Below, piece after piece: positions 1-8,921 of a DNA stretch of 49,771 nt (position 1 is the stretch's first letter; each line of letters starts with the position of its first letter). Source of the stretch: Polyangiaceae bacterium (GTDB lineage Bacteria; Myxococcota_A; Polyangia; Polyangiales; Polyangiaceae). The DNA is taken from the NCBI GenBank assembly GCA_029261965.1, contig JAJDAH010000145.1, positions 1 to 49,771 of the forward strand, given 5' to 3'. The position numbers were made by a program, and so were the translations under genes. Below the pieces are notes generated by a model that saw only the letters and a list, made by a program, of their open reading frames with translations, was not told the DNA's origin and did no database searches.

Positions 1-76
1 ACCCGTGCACGGCCCGGAATGGAATGACTTCGTGCAACAAGTCGAGCGAATCCTCACCGAACCGATGACACGATGA
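1..76 (+). CDS. 3' end of an unidentified gene (partial)
   Basis: Frame 2 is open from the left edge to a TGA at 74-76 and encodes about 24 residues ending ILTEPMTR. The stop overlaps the ATG of the next gene in an ATGA arrangement, which is typical of translational coupling and is the main reason to believe this frame. Too little is present to name the protein. It is probably co-transcribed with the leucine-rich-repeat lipoprotein downstream. Confidence 0.55.
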   Translation, partial: PVHGPEWNDFVQQVERILTEPMTR

Positions 77-1122
77 AACGGCCCGCAGCACGAACAGCGC
101 CGTATGTGCTCGCGCCACTACTGCTCGCGTGTGGCGGCCCATCGGGCGTGGCGGCAACTCCAGAATCGCACGAGCCTCCGCGGCCGCCGAGCTCGTCGAC
201 AGCTTCGCCGCTCGCCGAGGTTCCTGTCGCAGCGCCACCCGAAGAGCTGCCTGCGGCGCCGGTGGTCTACTGCGGGCGCGAGCATTCCGCCGATACGAAG
301 GTCGTCGAATGCAACGGCGAGGCGAGTGGTGCCGACTTGAATCCCCTCGCCGCGCTACCGCTTCTCGAAGAGCTTCGCGCCGTCAACATCGGAGCGCTCG
401 GTGACTTGACGCCGCTCAGGGGGCTCGAGCACCTACGCGCGCTCGATGTGGGCCCGTCGAAAGTCGGTGATCTGCGGCCGCTCGCCCAGTGCAAGAAGCT
501 CGAGAAGCTCGGTCTGTTCGGCACACGCGCCAGAGACCTGAGCCCGCTCGCCGGGCTCTCACGACTTCGTGAGCTCGAAGTCCGCAGCACAAAGGTCACG
601 AATATCAGCGTGGTAGCGCACTTGAAGCGGCTCGAACGACTGGGCGTCGCGGGCAACCAGATCGAGTCTTTCGAACCGATCTCCCAACTCACCGAGCTCG
701 AGCGTCTCGATCTCGAGGACACCCCCGTCGCGGATCTGACGGTGATCTCCAAGCTGAGTCGCCTCGAAATTCTCGGCTTGAAGCGCACCAAGATCACAAA
801 CATCCGGCCCCTCGCCAAGCTCGAGAACCTCACGCACGTCGACATCCGGCACACTGGAGTGTCCGATCTGAGCCCGCTCGCCAGCCTGGGCAAGCTGCAA
901 ACGCTGCACATCGATGGCACTCCGGTCGACTCGCTCGCGCCCCTCGCTTCGATCGGGAGCTTGTTGAACCTCTACATGGACGACACCAAGGTGAGCGATC
1001 TGAGCCCGCTCCACGGACTGAGCTCGCTCGGCGTTGTTTACGTTCGCAACGTCCGCGTGAGCGACGCCGAGGTAGCGAGGCTGAAAAAGGCAAACCCGAA
1101 GCTCAGCATCGAAGGACCGTGA
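73..1122 (+). CDS. Leucine-rich-repeat lipoprotein
   Basis: The 349-residue product starts with a lipoprotein signal peptide (hydrophobic stretch then LLLACGG, lipidated Cys about residue 20), followed by a Pro/Ala-rich linker to about residue 65. From about residue 95 to 335 there are roughly eleven 22-residue leucine-rich repeats of the SDS22/internalin type, with recurring DLSPLA and L-x-x-L-x-L patterns. Such repeats form curved protein-binding surfaces, so an envelope-anchored protein-protein interaction role is likely; the partner is unknown. The ATG overlaps the stop of the preceding gene by four bases. The family call is firm and the role is inferred. Confidence 0.85.
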   Translation: MKRPAARTAPYVLAPLLLACGGPSGVAATPESHEPPRPPSSSTASPLAEVPVAAPPEELPAAPVVYCGREHSADTKVVECNGEASGADLNPLAALPLLEELRAVNIGALGDLTPLRGLEHLRALDVGPSKVGDLRPLAQCKKLEKLGLFGTRARDLSPLAGLSRLRELEVRSTKVTNISVVAHLKRLERLGVAGNQIESFEPISQLTELERLDLEDTPVADLTVISKLSRLEILGLKRTKITNIRPLAKLENLTHVDIRHTGVSDLSPLASLGKLQTLHIDGTPVDSLAPLASIGSLLNLYMDDTKVSDLSPLHGLSSLGVVYVRNVRVSDAEVARLKKANPKLSIEGP

Positions 1123-1155
1123 TCGCTCTCGGAACCTGCCCGAGGCCACGTCGCT

Positions 1156-2094
1156 CTACCCGGTCTCTTCGCCGAGCCGTGGGACCACGTAACGATGGTA
1201 GAGGAGCGACGCGGCGAGGAGCGCGGCGGCTAGGCCGACCAACGAGCTGACCCGATAGAGATCGGCGAGTCGTGACGAGTCGTAGGCGAAGACCTTGATG
1301 CACGTGACGACGAGGATGACGAGGCTGAGCTTTCGAAGCGCCGCCGAGCGGCGGAGGGTCCCGAGTACCAAGATTGCGACGCCGAAAAGCGCCCACGAGA
1401 GCGAGAGAGCGAGGTCCCGCGCGGGAAGCCTGTCCAACGAGAGGCGGAAAATGGACGAGGTCGTGAAGAAGTCCAAGATCGCGAAGTTTAGAGCGACGAA
1501 CGCCAGCAGAATCGCCGCGGCGCCGAGCGCGAGCGCCCGCCGTGAGCTCGTCGAGCGCGATTCACCGCGGGAGGCGACGCGGAGGCTCAGCCCAGTCGCG
1601 ATAGCGAGGGCGGCTGGCACGAGGGCGACGGCGCTTTGGCCGAGGCTTCGCTCGAACACGACGACCAAGACCGGGAGAAACAAGACGGGGCAGACGGCGG
1701 CGCTCACCCATGTGGAGGTGGAGCTTCGGCCGGACCGAAGCTGAGCGAGCGCGCCGATCAAGACGGCGCCGACGCTAGCGACACCGAGCACCGCAGGGGC
1801 GGCAGCTCGCTCGGACTCGAGCACCCAGCGGAGCTGAACGAGCCAGGCGACGACTACCGACGCACCGAGCCATCGACCAGGTGTTGCGTCGCGGGCGAAC
1901 ATTGCGCCGAGACCCGCGAGCACCACTGCGAGCAGCACCGCGCTCGTGCAGAGTGCGCCAGCCTCCACGAGCACGAGGCTCGATGCACACACTAGCGGGA
2001 GCAAGGCGGCAGCATGGTTGCTCCAACGCCCGGACCAATCGAAGCGCAAGGAGGCCAATCGGAAAGCGACCGCTACAACTAGAAAAGAACGCAA
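1156..2094 (-). CDS. DUF2339-type membrane protein, C-terminal part
   Basis: This 312-residue, very hydrophobic product has around ten predicted membrane helices. Its C-terminus (VFAYDSSRLADLYRVSSLVG, then an aromatic/Arg-rich end) matches the terminal signature of DUF2339 multi-helix membrane proteins. Family members are normally well over 600 residues, so only the last third is here. The only start at the 5' end of this frame is TTG at 2094. A short ORF in another frame just upstream looks like the family's N-terminus, so this is probably the larger piece of a gene with an internal deletion or frameshift. It may not be functional. Confidence 0.6.
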   Translation of the reverse strand: MRSFLVVAVAFRLASLRFDWSGRWSNHAAALLPLVCASSLVLVEAGALCTSAVLLAVVLAGLGAMFARDATPGRWLGASVVVAWLVQLRWVLESERAAAPAVLGVASVGAVLIGALAQLRSGRSSTSTWVSAAVCPVLFLPVLVVVFERSLGQSAVALVPAALAIATGLSLRVASRGESRSTSSRRALALGAAAILLAFVALNFAILDFFTTSSIFRLSLDRLPARDLALSLSWALFGVAILVLGTLRRSAALRKLSLVILVVTCIKVFAYDSSRLADLYRVSSLVGLAAALLAASLLYHRYVVPRLGEETG

Positions 2095-2357
2095 GCAAGG
2101 GCCAGAGCGCCAGGGGCCCGGGTTCGCCTGCGTGCTGCAGGGCTCCGCGTTCGCTCGTCGTCATCGCCGGGCGAACCGGCCACTCGGGATTCGAGCGCGC
2201 TCAGTCGAGCTTCGAGCGCCCCGTTCGCGACCCGCAGCGTCCCGAGCTCGTCGCGAAGCGGCTCGAGCTCCTGCAAGGCCGCGGAGCGCGCAATCCCCAT
2301 GCAGCTCAGCAAGAGGACTACGACGACCAGGATGCCGACGACGAGCGACAGGCCCAT
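2079..2357 (-). CDS. N-terminal fragment of the DUF2339-type gene
   Basis: The 92-residue frame starts with an ATG, a single hydrophobic helix (residues 3-20) and a Leu/Glu-rich coiled coil ending in LEARLSALESRVAG. That is how DUF2339 proteins begin. It then runs into Arg-rich sequence and stops at TAG. It overlaps the downstream C-terminal piece by 16 bases in a different frame. Read together, the two ORFs look like the two ends of one gene that has lost its middle. The alternative is a genuine small membrane coiled-coil protein. Confidence 0.4.
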   Translation of the reverse strand: MGLSLVVGILVVVVLLLSCMGIARSAALQELEPLRDELGTLRVANGALEARLSALESRVAGSPGDDDERTRSPAARRRTRAPGALALACVLF

Positions 2358-2647
2358 GAGCAGCCGAGAGCACGCGCCGTGCCACGAGACGGCGTGGCCG
2401 GGCAGGCTCGATCTCGCACCGCGAACGTTTTTGGCGCGCCGCGTTGCCTACGAGAGTGTGTCTGTGATTCACGCCGCTGACACCGCTGTCAGGCGCGCCG
2501 TCGCCCGCCCGCGGCGGAGCTGCCCCTCACCCTTCACGTCGGCCGGGCGACCGCGGAGCGGCTGCCACTCGGGTGCTCATTGCTTTTCTCATCGCCGTGT
2601 GGTGTGGACTGTCGATTCATCGCCTGGCTACGCTGGGAACGTTGCTG
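2358..2647. other. Intergenic, no supported gene
   Basis: This spacer separates the DUF2339 remnant from the first glycosyltransferase. The glycosyltransferase frame stays open back to a GTG at 2573, but the extra residues resemble no part of the family. It presumably carries the divergent promoters; no convincing -35/-10 pair or repeat was seen. Confidence 0.4.
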
Positions 2648-5600
2648 ATGGTCCTTCGTGATTTTCTCGACCGGTTTCGACCCGCGGCTTCGACGTCTCC
2701 ATCGGGCGCCGCGTCGGCGGCCGTGTCGCGAGAGATTTCGGCGTCGGACTCCGACGTCGCGCAGATCCGGAGCTCGGGCCTTTTCGACGAGGCCTACTAC
2801 CGTGCGCTGCACGGCGACTCTCCCGATCCCGTGTTGGATTTCGCGCAGTCAGGCTGGCGCTTGCTCAGGAACCCCAACCCGTTTTTCGACACACGGTACT
2901 ACCTCGAAAAAAACCCCGACGTTCTCGAGAGCGGGCAGAATCCGCTGCTGCACTACATCGAGAGCGGCGAGGCGGACGGTCGTCGTCCCCATCCCGATTT
3001 CGACCCGGCTTTCTACCTCGAGGCTCAGCCGGACGTCGCGAAAGCGAAGCTGCAACCGCTCCGACACTATCTAAAGTACGGCCGAAACGAAGGCCGGGTC
3101 GTCGCGCCGTTTTCGACGACGACTCGACCCTACCCGACGGAAACGCTCGACGACTACGAGAGCTGGCTCAGCGTCAACCGGCTCACACCCAAGGCTGAGG
3201 AGCGCACTCGCTCCCGGCTGGCCGCCGTCGAGAACGCCCCTTTGGTGAGCGTCGTGATGCCGGTCTTCGATCCCCGCATCTCTTGGCTCCGACGCGCCGT
3301 TCTCAGCGTGCAAAACCAGCTCTACGCGAACTGGGAGCTGTGCATCGCGGATGACTGCAGCACGAAGCCCCTCGTGCGCGAGTACCTACGCTCGCTCGAA
3401 GCGGACTCGCGGATCCGCGTTCGCTACCGCACGGTCAACGGTCACATCAGCGAGGCAACGAACGAAGCCGCTAGCCTCGCCAACGGCGCCTGGCTCGTGT
3501 TCATGGATCAGGACGACGAGCTTGCTCGGGATGCGCTTTCGGAGGTCGCGTTTCGTTTGCAAGATGCCCCTGAAGCGGACGTGCTCTACAGCGATCACGA
3601 CAAGATCGACGTCGATGGGCGCCGCTATGCGCCGGAGCTCAAACCCGATTGGTCACCCGAGCTGCTCTTGTCCTTCATGTACATGGGACACCTCTTGTGC
3701 GTGCGGCGCGAGCTGTTCGACGAAGTCGGCAGGCTCCGCTCGGGCTTCGAAGGCGCGCAAGACCACGATCTCGCGCTTCGTTTGACCGAGCGCACGCAAC
3801 GCATCGAGCACATCCCGAAGGTGCTCTACCACTGGCGAGCCGTTGCCGGCTCGACGGCCAGGAGTGGCAGCGACAAGAGCTACGGCTTCGTTGCGGGCCA
3901 GCGCGCCGTGGAAGAGGCGCTAGAGCGTCGCGGCTCGGACGCTCGGGTGTGCCGTCCGGCGTGGGCCGTGAGGGCGGCGTGCGGCATCTACAGCCTCGAC
4001 TTTCCCAACCAAGGGCCCGACGTCGCCGTAATCATCCCGACAAGAAATCGCGCCGATCTCTTGCGTCGACTCCTCCGCTCGCTCGAGCGGACGACGTACG
4101 AGAACTATCGTGTGTGTATCGTCGACAACGGGTCCGACGACGAGGAAACGCTCACGCTGTTGAGCGAATGCGGGCATCAGGTGCTGCGAGTTCCGAGCCC
4201 TCCGGACGGGTTCAGCTTTGCTCACGTGAACAACGAGGCGGTTCGACAGCTACGAGCGCAGTTCTGCCTGTTTCTCAACAACGACACCGAGATCGTGGCG
4301 CCGCGATGGCTGAGCCGGATGGTCGGGTTGGCGCAGCTCCAGGGCGTTGGCGCCGTGGGCGCGCGTTTGCTCTACGAAGACGATACAGTTCAGCACGCGG
4401 GCGTGGTGCATGGCGTGCACGCTGGGCTTCCCGGACACGCGTTCGCTGGGTCCTCCGCTTCGGATGGCGGACACATGTCCCTCGCCAAGGTGACGCGGAA
4501 CTGCGCTGCGGTGACCGCGGCCTGCATGCTCACGCCGCGCGCGCTGTTCCTCCAGATGGGCGGGTTCGACGAAGAGAGCTTCCCGGTCGCCTACAACGAT
4601 ACCGACTACTGCTACCGACTCGGGACCGAGGGGCATCGAGTCGTCTATGCCGCAGACGCGGAACTCTACCACTACGAAGGTCAAACGCGGTCGCACCACG
4701 ACGACCCGCGTGAAGAAGTCGCGTTCTTGAAGAAGTATGCGGACTTCGTCGATCCCTACTACAGCGAACACTTCGCGAAACGCGACCCGACCTTCTCGGT
4801 CGAGGGGCGGTCCGCGGGGCGGGACGACGCCAAGTCGGTTCGTGTGCTGTTGTGCTCGCACAGTCTGCGCCATGAAGGAGCTCCACTGCAGCTTCTCGAG
4901 CTGGCAGGGGGTCTCGTTCGCGCGGGCATCGAGGTCATCGTCGCCTGCCCCGAAGATGGCCCCCTTTCGAGCGAATACGAAACTCTCGGGATCCGCCTCG
5001 AGACCATCCCCGAGCCCGCACTCGAAGAGATCACGTCCGGGGCTCGGAGCGGACCAGAGGTCGTGTCCTGGCTGTCGAACCTCGACTGCGACGTGGTGCT
5101 CGCCAACACCGTGCTGTCGTATTGGGTGATGGATGCGGCGGCGCAGGCGGGTGTGCCGTCGCTGTGGGTGATCCACGAGAGCGAGCCCCCGTTTTCCCAT
5201 CTCCAGCCGTCCGCCGTGGCGGTGGCTCAGGAGGCGCTACGGACGGCCTACCAAGTCGTCTTCGTCGCCGAAGCCACGCGCCGTGTGTATTGGCCCGTGC
5301 GCGCAAAGAACAACATGACCGTCGTCTACAACGGCCCGGATCTCGAGAAGCTCCGTCGGCGTTTCGCATACGATCCCGCGAAGGCGCGCGTCGAGGTTGG
5401 TATCGGTAGGGACGAGCTCTCGTTCGTGATCGTCGGTACCGTGTGCGAGCGCAAAGGGCAGCTCGACCTGGTGCGGGCGGTCGCCGCCATGGAGGACGGG
5501 GCAATCCGCCGCGCGCGCTTCACTATCGTGGGTGACCGTCCGTCCGACTACAGTCAGGCCGTCCACGAGGCGATCGACGAGCTACCCGCCAACCGACGCG

Positions 5601-5971
5601 ATCGCGTTCGCATCGTCGACGAAACCCCGAACGTAGGGTTGTACCTTCGAGCCGCAGACGTGGGCGTCTGTTGCTCGCGCGTCGAGAGTTTCCCGCGTGT
5701 CATCCAAGAGGCGATGTACTGTGGTCTCGCGATCGTGACGACGCCCGTGTTCGGGATCGCCGAGCAGGTGGCGGACGGCCAGAGCGCGCTCTTCTACGCC
5801 CCCGGCGACGCTAGCGCGCTCGCGGCTCGATTCGAGGAGCTCGTCGCGAACCGCTCACTTCGCACCAGACTCGCGAAGAACGCCGAGCTGACCCTCGACC
5901 GGCTGCCAGACTTCGAGGCAATGTGCACTGAATACGAGAGGTTGATTCGCGAAGCGATGTGGCAGCGGTGA
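2648..5971 (+). CDS. Three-domain glycosyltransferase (GT2-GT2-GT4)
   Basis: A large cytoplasmic glycan-assembly enzyme of 1107 residues from the ATG at 2648; an in-frame GTG at 2573 is possible but adds unconserved sequence. Residues about 45-150 hold three repeats of the F-D-x-x-Y-Y ... NPDV ... HY ... G type seen in multi-domain glycosyltransferases. A first GT2 domain (about 198-430) begins VSVVMPVFDP and has the metal-binding DQDDE. A second GT2 (about 458-685) begins VAVIIPTRNR with FLNNDTE. A C-terminal GT4 (about 731-1100) has the ESFPRVIQEAMYCG signature. All three look catalytically intact, so one polypeptide may add three sugars in sequence. It opens the polysaccharide locus. Confidence 0.9.
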   Translation: MVLRDFLDRFRPAASTSPSGAASAAVSREISASDSDVAQIRSSGLFDEAYYRALHGDSPDPVLDFAQSGWRLLRNPNPFFDTRYYLEKNPDVLESGQNPLLHYIESGEADGRRPHPDFDPAFYLEAQPDVAKAKLQPLRHYLKYGRNEGRVVAPFSTTTRPYPTETLDDYESWLSVNRLTPKAEERTRSRLAAVENAPLVSVVMPVFDPRISWLRRAVLSVQNQLYANWELCIADDCSTKPLVREYLRSLEADSRIRVRYRTVNGHISEATNEAASLANGAWLVFMDQDDELARDALSEVAFRLQDAPEADVLYSDHDKIDVDGRRYAPELKPDWSPELLLSFMYMGHLLCVRRELFDEVGRLRSGFEGAQDHDLALRLTERTQRIEHIPKVLYHWRAVAGSTARSGSDKSYGFVAGQRAVEEALERRGSDARVCRPAWAVRAACGIYSLDFPNQGPDVAVIIPTRNRADLLRRLLRSLERTTYENYRVCIVDNGSDDEETLTLLSECGHQVLRVPSPPDGFSFAHVNNEAVRQLRAQFCLFLNNDTEIVAPRWLSRMVGLAQLQGVGAVGARLLYEDDTVQHAGVVHGVHAGLPGHAFAGSSASDGGHMSLAKVTRNCAAVTAACMLTPRALFLQMGGFDEESFPVAYNDTDYCYRLGTEGHRVVYAADAELYHYEGQTRSHHDDPREEVAFLKKYADFVDPYYSEHFAKRDPTFSVEGRSAGRDDAKSVRVLLCSHSLRHEGAPLQLLELAGGLVRAGIEVIVACPEDGPLSSEYETLGIRLETIPEPALEEITSGARSGPEVVSWLSNLDCDVVLANTVLSYWVMDAAAQAGVPSLWVIHESEPPFSHLQPSAVAVAQEALRTAYQVVFVAEATRRVYWPVRAKNNMTVVYNGPDLEKLRRRFAYDPAKARVEVGIGRDELSFVIVGTVCERKGQLDLVRAVAAMEDGAIRRARFTIVGDRPSDYSQAVHEAIDELPANRRDRVRIVDETPNVGLYLRAADVGVCCSRVESFPRVIQEAMYCGLAIVTTPVFGIAEQVADGQSALFYAPGDASALAARFEELVANRSLRTRLAKNAELTLDRLPDFEAMCTEYERLIREAMWQR

Positions 5972-6033
5972 GTCCCGCGCGAAGGGTCCGCCTGCAGAAC
6001 CCGTCGCGCCCGTGCTAGATCTTGGCGCTCCCC

Positions 6034-7659
6034 ATGGCCGCTCACAGGAGAGTTCAAAGCAAGGCCGTCGACGCCGCGATACGCGTCGTGGACGGCCTGC
6101 GCGCCAAGGACGGCATGCTGGGGCGCGCAGCTCGCGCGATGGACGACGAACTCAGCCTCCGCTACCTCGCGGACCGCCTACGGCTCGAGGACGAGCTCAT
6201 CGATCGGTTCGTGGGTTCCGTGCCGGTGCTGGGGGGCGACCGAGTATCGCTCGTCGTGCCCGTCTACGGCATCCCGGTGCCGTATCTGGCGGAGCTCTTC
6301 GATGGCGTAAAGGCGCAGACCTACACCGACTGGGAGGTTTGCCTATGCGATGACGGAGATCCCGACGAGGAAGTTCGACGCTACCTGGAAAAACTATCGC
6401 AGGCCGACTCCCGGTTCCGGTTGTCGCGTCACGCGGACAATCGGGGCGTCTCTGCCGCGACGAACACGGCGCTCGGGTTGGCAACCGGTGAGCTCATTGC
6501 TTTCGTCGACGCCGACGATCTCCTGCACAAACGCACACTGGAAGTCGTCGTCGCGGCGTTCGGGCGAGGCCCCGACGTCGACTTCGTCTACACCGACAAT
6601 GACCACGCGACCGACCTCGGCCACCGCCGCTCGCCGCTCCGCAAACCTGGATGGAGTCCCGAGCTGCTGCAGTGTGTCAACTACGTGAATCATCTCGTCG
6701 TCGTGCGTCGCTCGTGCCTCGATCGGTGCTCGAACCTGTTTGCGCCGAAGACGTCGGGAGGTCAGGACTGGGACCTGTGCCTGAAAGCATCCAAGCAGGC
6801 GCGACGGATCGTTCACGCGCCGCTCCCGCTCTACCATTGGCGCAAACGACCAGGGTCCATCGCCGCTGACTTGGAGGCCAAGCCGTGGGTCGCAAGCGCC
6901 TGCAGGGAGGTGCGCTTGGAAGACCTACGGCAGTTGGATCCGCGTTTGACGCTCAGGCCAGTCGCTGAGACGGAACTCTATCGCCACCACCTCGAGCCCG
7001 ATTTCGACGCCGGATGCGATCTGCCGACGGTTTCGGTGATCGTCGTCGACGCTCCGTCGGATTCGGCCCGACCTTTCCTCCAAGACTACCGCGGGTGGCA
7101 GCGCGTCCAGCATCTGCTCACGGACGCGGCCGAGACGAACGGTGCGCTCATCGAACGAATCACCGCGGCGCTCCGGACTGACGAAGCTGATTTTGCCTTG
7201 TTTCTCGACGGCGGTCGCCCGCCTCCGGAGGGAGAGCTGACTCGGCTTCTAGCATTCGCGGTTCAGCCCGCGATTGGCTGCGTCTGGCCGTTCCACGACG
7301 AGAACCAGCGGCTCGCGTACACCGTAGGCGAAAGAGAGCGGCTCGTTCAGCTGAGCGAGTCGACCACGGTCTTTTCACGATTCAGCGGCAATGTTCTGAC
7401 CGGTCCGCTTCATGGGATGCTTGTCGCGCCGGACCGCTGGCTCGGCGCCGTCGAGTGGCTGGAGCGGCTGGGAGAGCCTGGGGTCAGCTTCCAGGATTCC
7501 CCGAGGAGCAACGACGCGGTTGGAGCGGCCGTCGGTTTGGCGATGCGGGCCAGCGGCCACCGAAACGTCGGATGCCGGGGCATGTGCTGCGGCGTGGACG
7601 ATCTTCCGGAAGTCCTCGTTCCTACAGCACTTTTGGGTGGTCCAGACCCCTACTGCTGA
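6034..7659 (+). CDS. GT2 family glycosyltransferase
   Basis: 541 residues from the ATG at 6034 (a TTG at 6022 is less likely). The GT2 domain starts near residue 70 (VSLVVPVYGIP), carries the metal-binding DADD near 157, and continues through the W-S-P-E-L and YHWR motifs, as in the first GT2 domain of the preceding protein. Residues 335-541 have the layout of a second GT2 domain but with weak motifs (FLDGG where FLNNDTE would be expected), so that half is probably degenerate. It likely transfers a sugar to the same surface glycan as its upstream neighbour. Confidence 0.88.
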   Translation: MAAHRRVQSKAVDAAIRVVDGLRAKDGMLGRAARAMDDELSLRYLADRLRLEDELIDRFVGSVPVLGGDRVSLVVPVYGIPVPYLAELFDGVKAQTYTDWEVCLCDDGDPDEEVRRYLEKLSQADSRFRLSRHADNRGVSAATNTALGLATGELIAFVDADDLLHKRTLEVVVAAFGRGPDVDFVYTDNDHATDLGHRRSPLRKPGWSPELLQCVNYVNHLVVVRRSCLDRCSNLFAPKTSGGQDWDLCLKASKQARRIVHAPLPLYHWRKRPGSIAADLEAKPWVASACREVRLEDLRQLDPRLTLRPVAETELYRHHLEPDFDAGCDLPTVSVIVVDAPSDSARPFLQDYRGWQRVQHLLTDAAETNGALIERITAALRTDEADFALFLDGGRPPPEGELTRLLAFAVQPAIGCVWPFHDENQRLAYTVGERERLVQLSESTTVFSRFSGNVLTGPLHGMLVAPDRWLGAVEWLERLGEPGVSFQDSPRSNDAVGAAVGLAMRASGHRNVGCRGMCCGVDDLPEVLVPTALLGGPDPYC

Positions 7660-7740
7660 GACCAGTGGTCTTGATTCGCCGCCGTCTGTGTAGTAGCCAG
7701 CGACAACTAGATTCTTCTGACTTTCGGCTGGGAGGCCTCG

Positions 7741-8202
7741 GTGACAAAGCGGCGACTGATTGGGCTGGCAGTGTTGTTCATAGCTGCGTGCGGTGGGTCC
7801 GGCTCGGACGGCCTGACGGGCGACGGTGATGGGGATGCGGGCGCGGCCGGCAGCTCCGGATCGTCCAGCGGCTCGGGCGGAAGCGGTGGCGGCACCGGCG
7901 GAAGCGGTGGCTCAGGCGGAAGTGGTGGCAGCGGTGGCTCCGGTGGGAGCGGTGGCTCCGGTGGGAGCGGCGGCTCCGGTGGGAGCGGCGGCTCGGGCGG
8001 CAGCGGTGGCTCCGGCGGAGGACTAGGCGGAGCCGCGGGCATGGCCGGTGGCGCAGGCATGGCCGGTGACGCAGGCATGGCCGGCCAGGCGGGCGCGGCA
8101 GGAGCTGCAGGAGCAGCCGGTCAAGGCGGCTACATGGGCGAAGCTGAAATCCCGGGCGACGGCTACATGGACGGCCGCGCGGGCGACGTCCGATTCGGCT
8201 GA
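7741..8202 (+). CDS. Gly/Ser-rich lipoprotein
   Basis: 153 residues from a GTG. The signal peptide ends in LFIAACGG, with the lipidated Cys at 17. The mature protein is almost entirely low complexity: GGSGGSGG repeats (about residues 40-98) followed by Ala/Gly/Met repeats of the GMAGDAGMAG kind, with a short ordinary C-terminus. Such proteins are common in myxobacteria, usually with unknown function; a flexible surface tether or spacer is plausible. It lies between the glycosyltransferases and the acyltransferase, so a link to the surface layer is possible. Confidence 0.75.
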   Translation: MTKRRLIGLAVLFIAACGGSGSDGLTGDGDGDAGAAGSSGSSSGSGGSGGGTGGSGGSGGSGGSGGSGGSGGSGGSGGSGGSGGSGGSGGSGGGLGGAAGMAGGAGMAGDAGMAGQAGAAGAAGAAGQGGYMGEAEIPGDGYMDGRAGDVRFG

Positions 8203-8211
8203 TCGCGTCTC

Positions 8212-8236
8212 ACCGCCGGAAGTAATTTTCGGCGGT
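8212..8236. terminator. Candidate hairpin after the Gly-rich lipoprotein
   Basis: A 7-bp perfect stem (ACCGCCG at 8212-8218 with CGGCGGT at 8230-8236) around an 11-nt AT-rich loop lies just after the stop codon. No U-run follows, so intrinsic termination is uncertain. Confidence 0.35.
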
Positions 8237-8264
8237 ATCCCCGGCGTACCTGGTGACTCATTTC

Positions 8265-8870
8265 ATGGGCTATCCGCTGCGGTGTCGGGCCACGAGCGCT
8301 GGGTGCGCACTGTTGCTCATCACGACGATGGCGCTACCGGCCTGCCGAAAGGTGAAGACGGGTCCAAAGGGGGGAGCCACGGCGAGCTCGAGCTCCGCCA
8401 GTGCGTCGCCCGAATCGAGTGCGTCACCAACGGCTCAGCCAGAGCCAGCGCTGAGTAAAATCGAGTTCGTGGCGGAAAGACCGCTGGCCTTGGGCAGCTT
8501 CCGACCCGTCGAGGCCGGCTGTTCCGTCGACCGGATTGGCGACCAACCCGCCGAAAAAGCGAGGGTGAGTCGTGACGCGCAGGCGGCGATGGTCGGCTGG
8601 GCCGGCGACATGGAAGCGGGCAATGTGCCCCCGGTAGTGCTCCTGGAGCTCGTGGGCGAATCTAGCTATTTCGTACCTGCGTTCCGAGGGTTCGCTCGTG
8701 GCGACGTCGCCAAGGCGCTCGGTATCTCCGGTCTCGCCGGCTCGGGCTACGGGACGCTCGCAGGCTTCGCCAACGTGGCGCCAGGCCACTACCCGATAAA
8801 AGTCCACCAGGTGTCCTCTACGGGCGACGTCACGGTGTGCGATCCGAAGAGAAGCGTGCAGGTCGATTAG
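8265..8870 (+). CDS. Putative lipoprotein, unknown function
   Basis: 201 residues from the ATG at 8265 (an in-frame GTG lies at 8253). The N-terminus is a signal sequence ending LPACRK, followed by a Ser/Ala-rich linker to about residue 65. The rest is a small domain without a family I recognise; its C-terminal half (GYGTLAGFANVAPGHYPIKV) suggests a beta-sandwich. It sits 51 bases upstream of the acyltransferase in the same orientation. Confidence 0.7.
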   Translation: MGYPLRCRATSAGCALLLITTMALPACRKVKTGPKGGATASSSSASASPESSASPTAQPEPALSKIEFVAERPLALGSFRPVEAGCSVDRIGDQPAEKARVSRDAQAAMVGWAGDMEAGNVPPVVLLELVGESSYFVPAFRGFARGDVAKALGISGLAGSGYGTLAGFANVAPGHYPIKVHQVSSTGDVTVCDPKRSVQVD

Positions 8871-8921
8871 TCCAAGACGAGCGTCCGGTGCTTGGATTTT
8901 TGGAGGCGCGTTCCGACGAAC

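Noticed and set aside
2573-2647. GTG start at 2573 for the first glycosyltransferase, giving an N-terminal membrane helix
   Set aside because: The 25 added residues are hydrophobic but unlike the family; the ATG at 2648 is the simpler start, though the GTG cannot be excluded.
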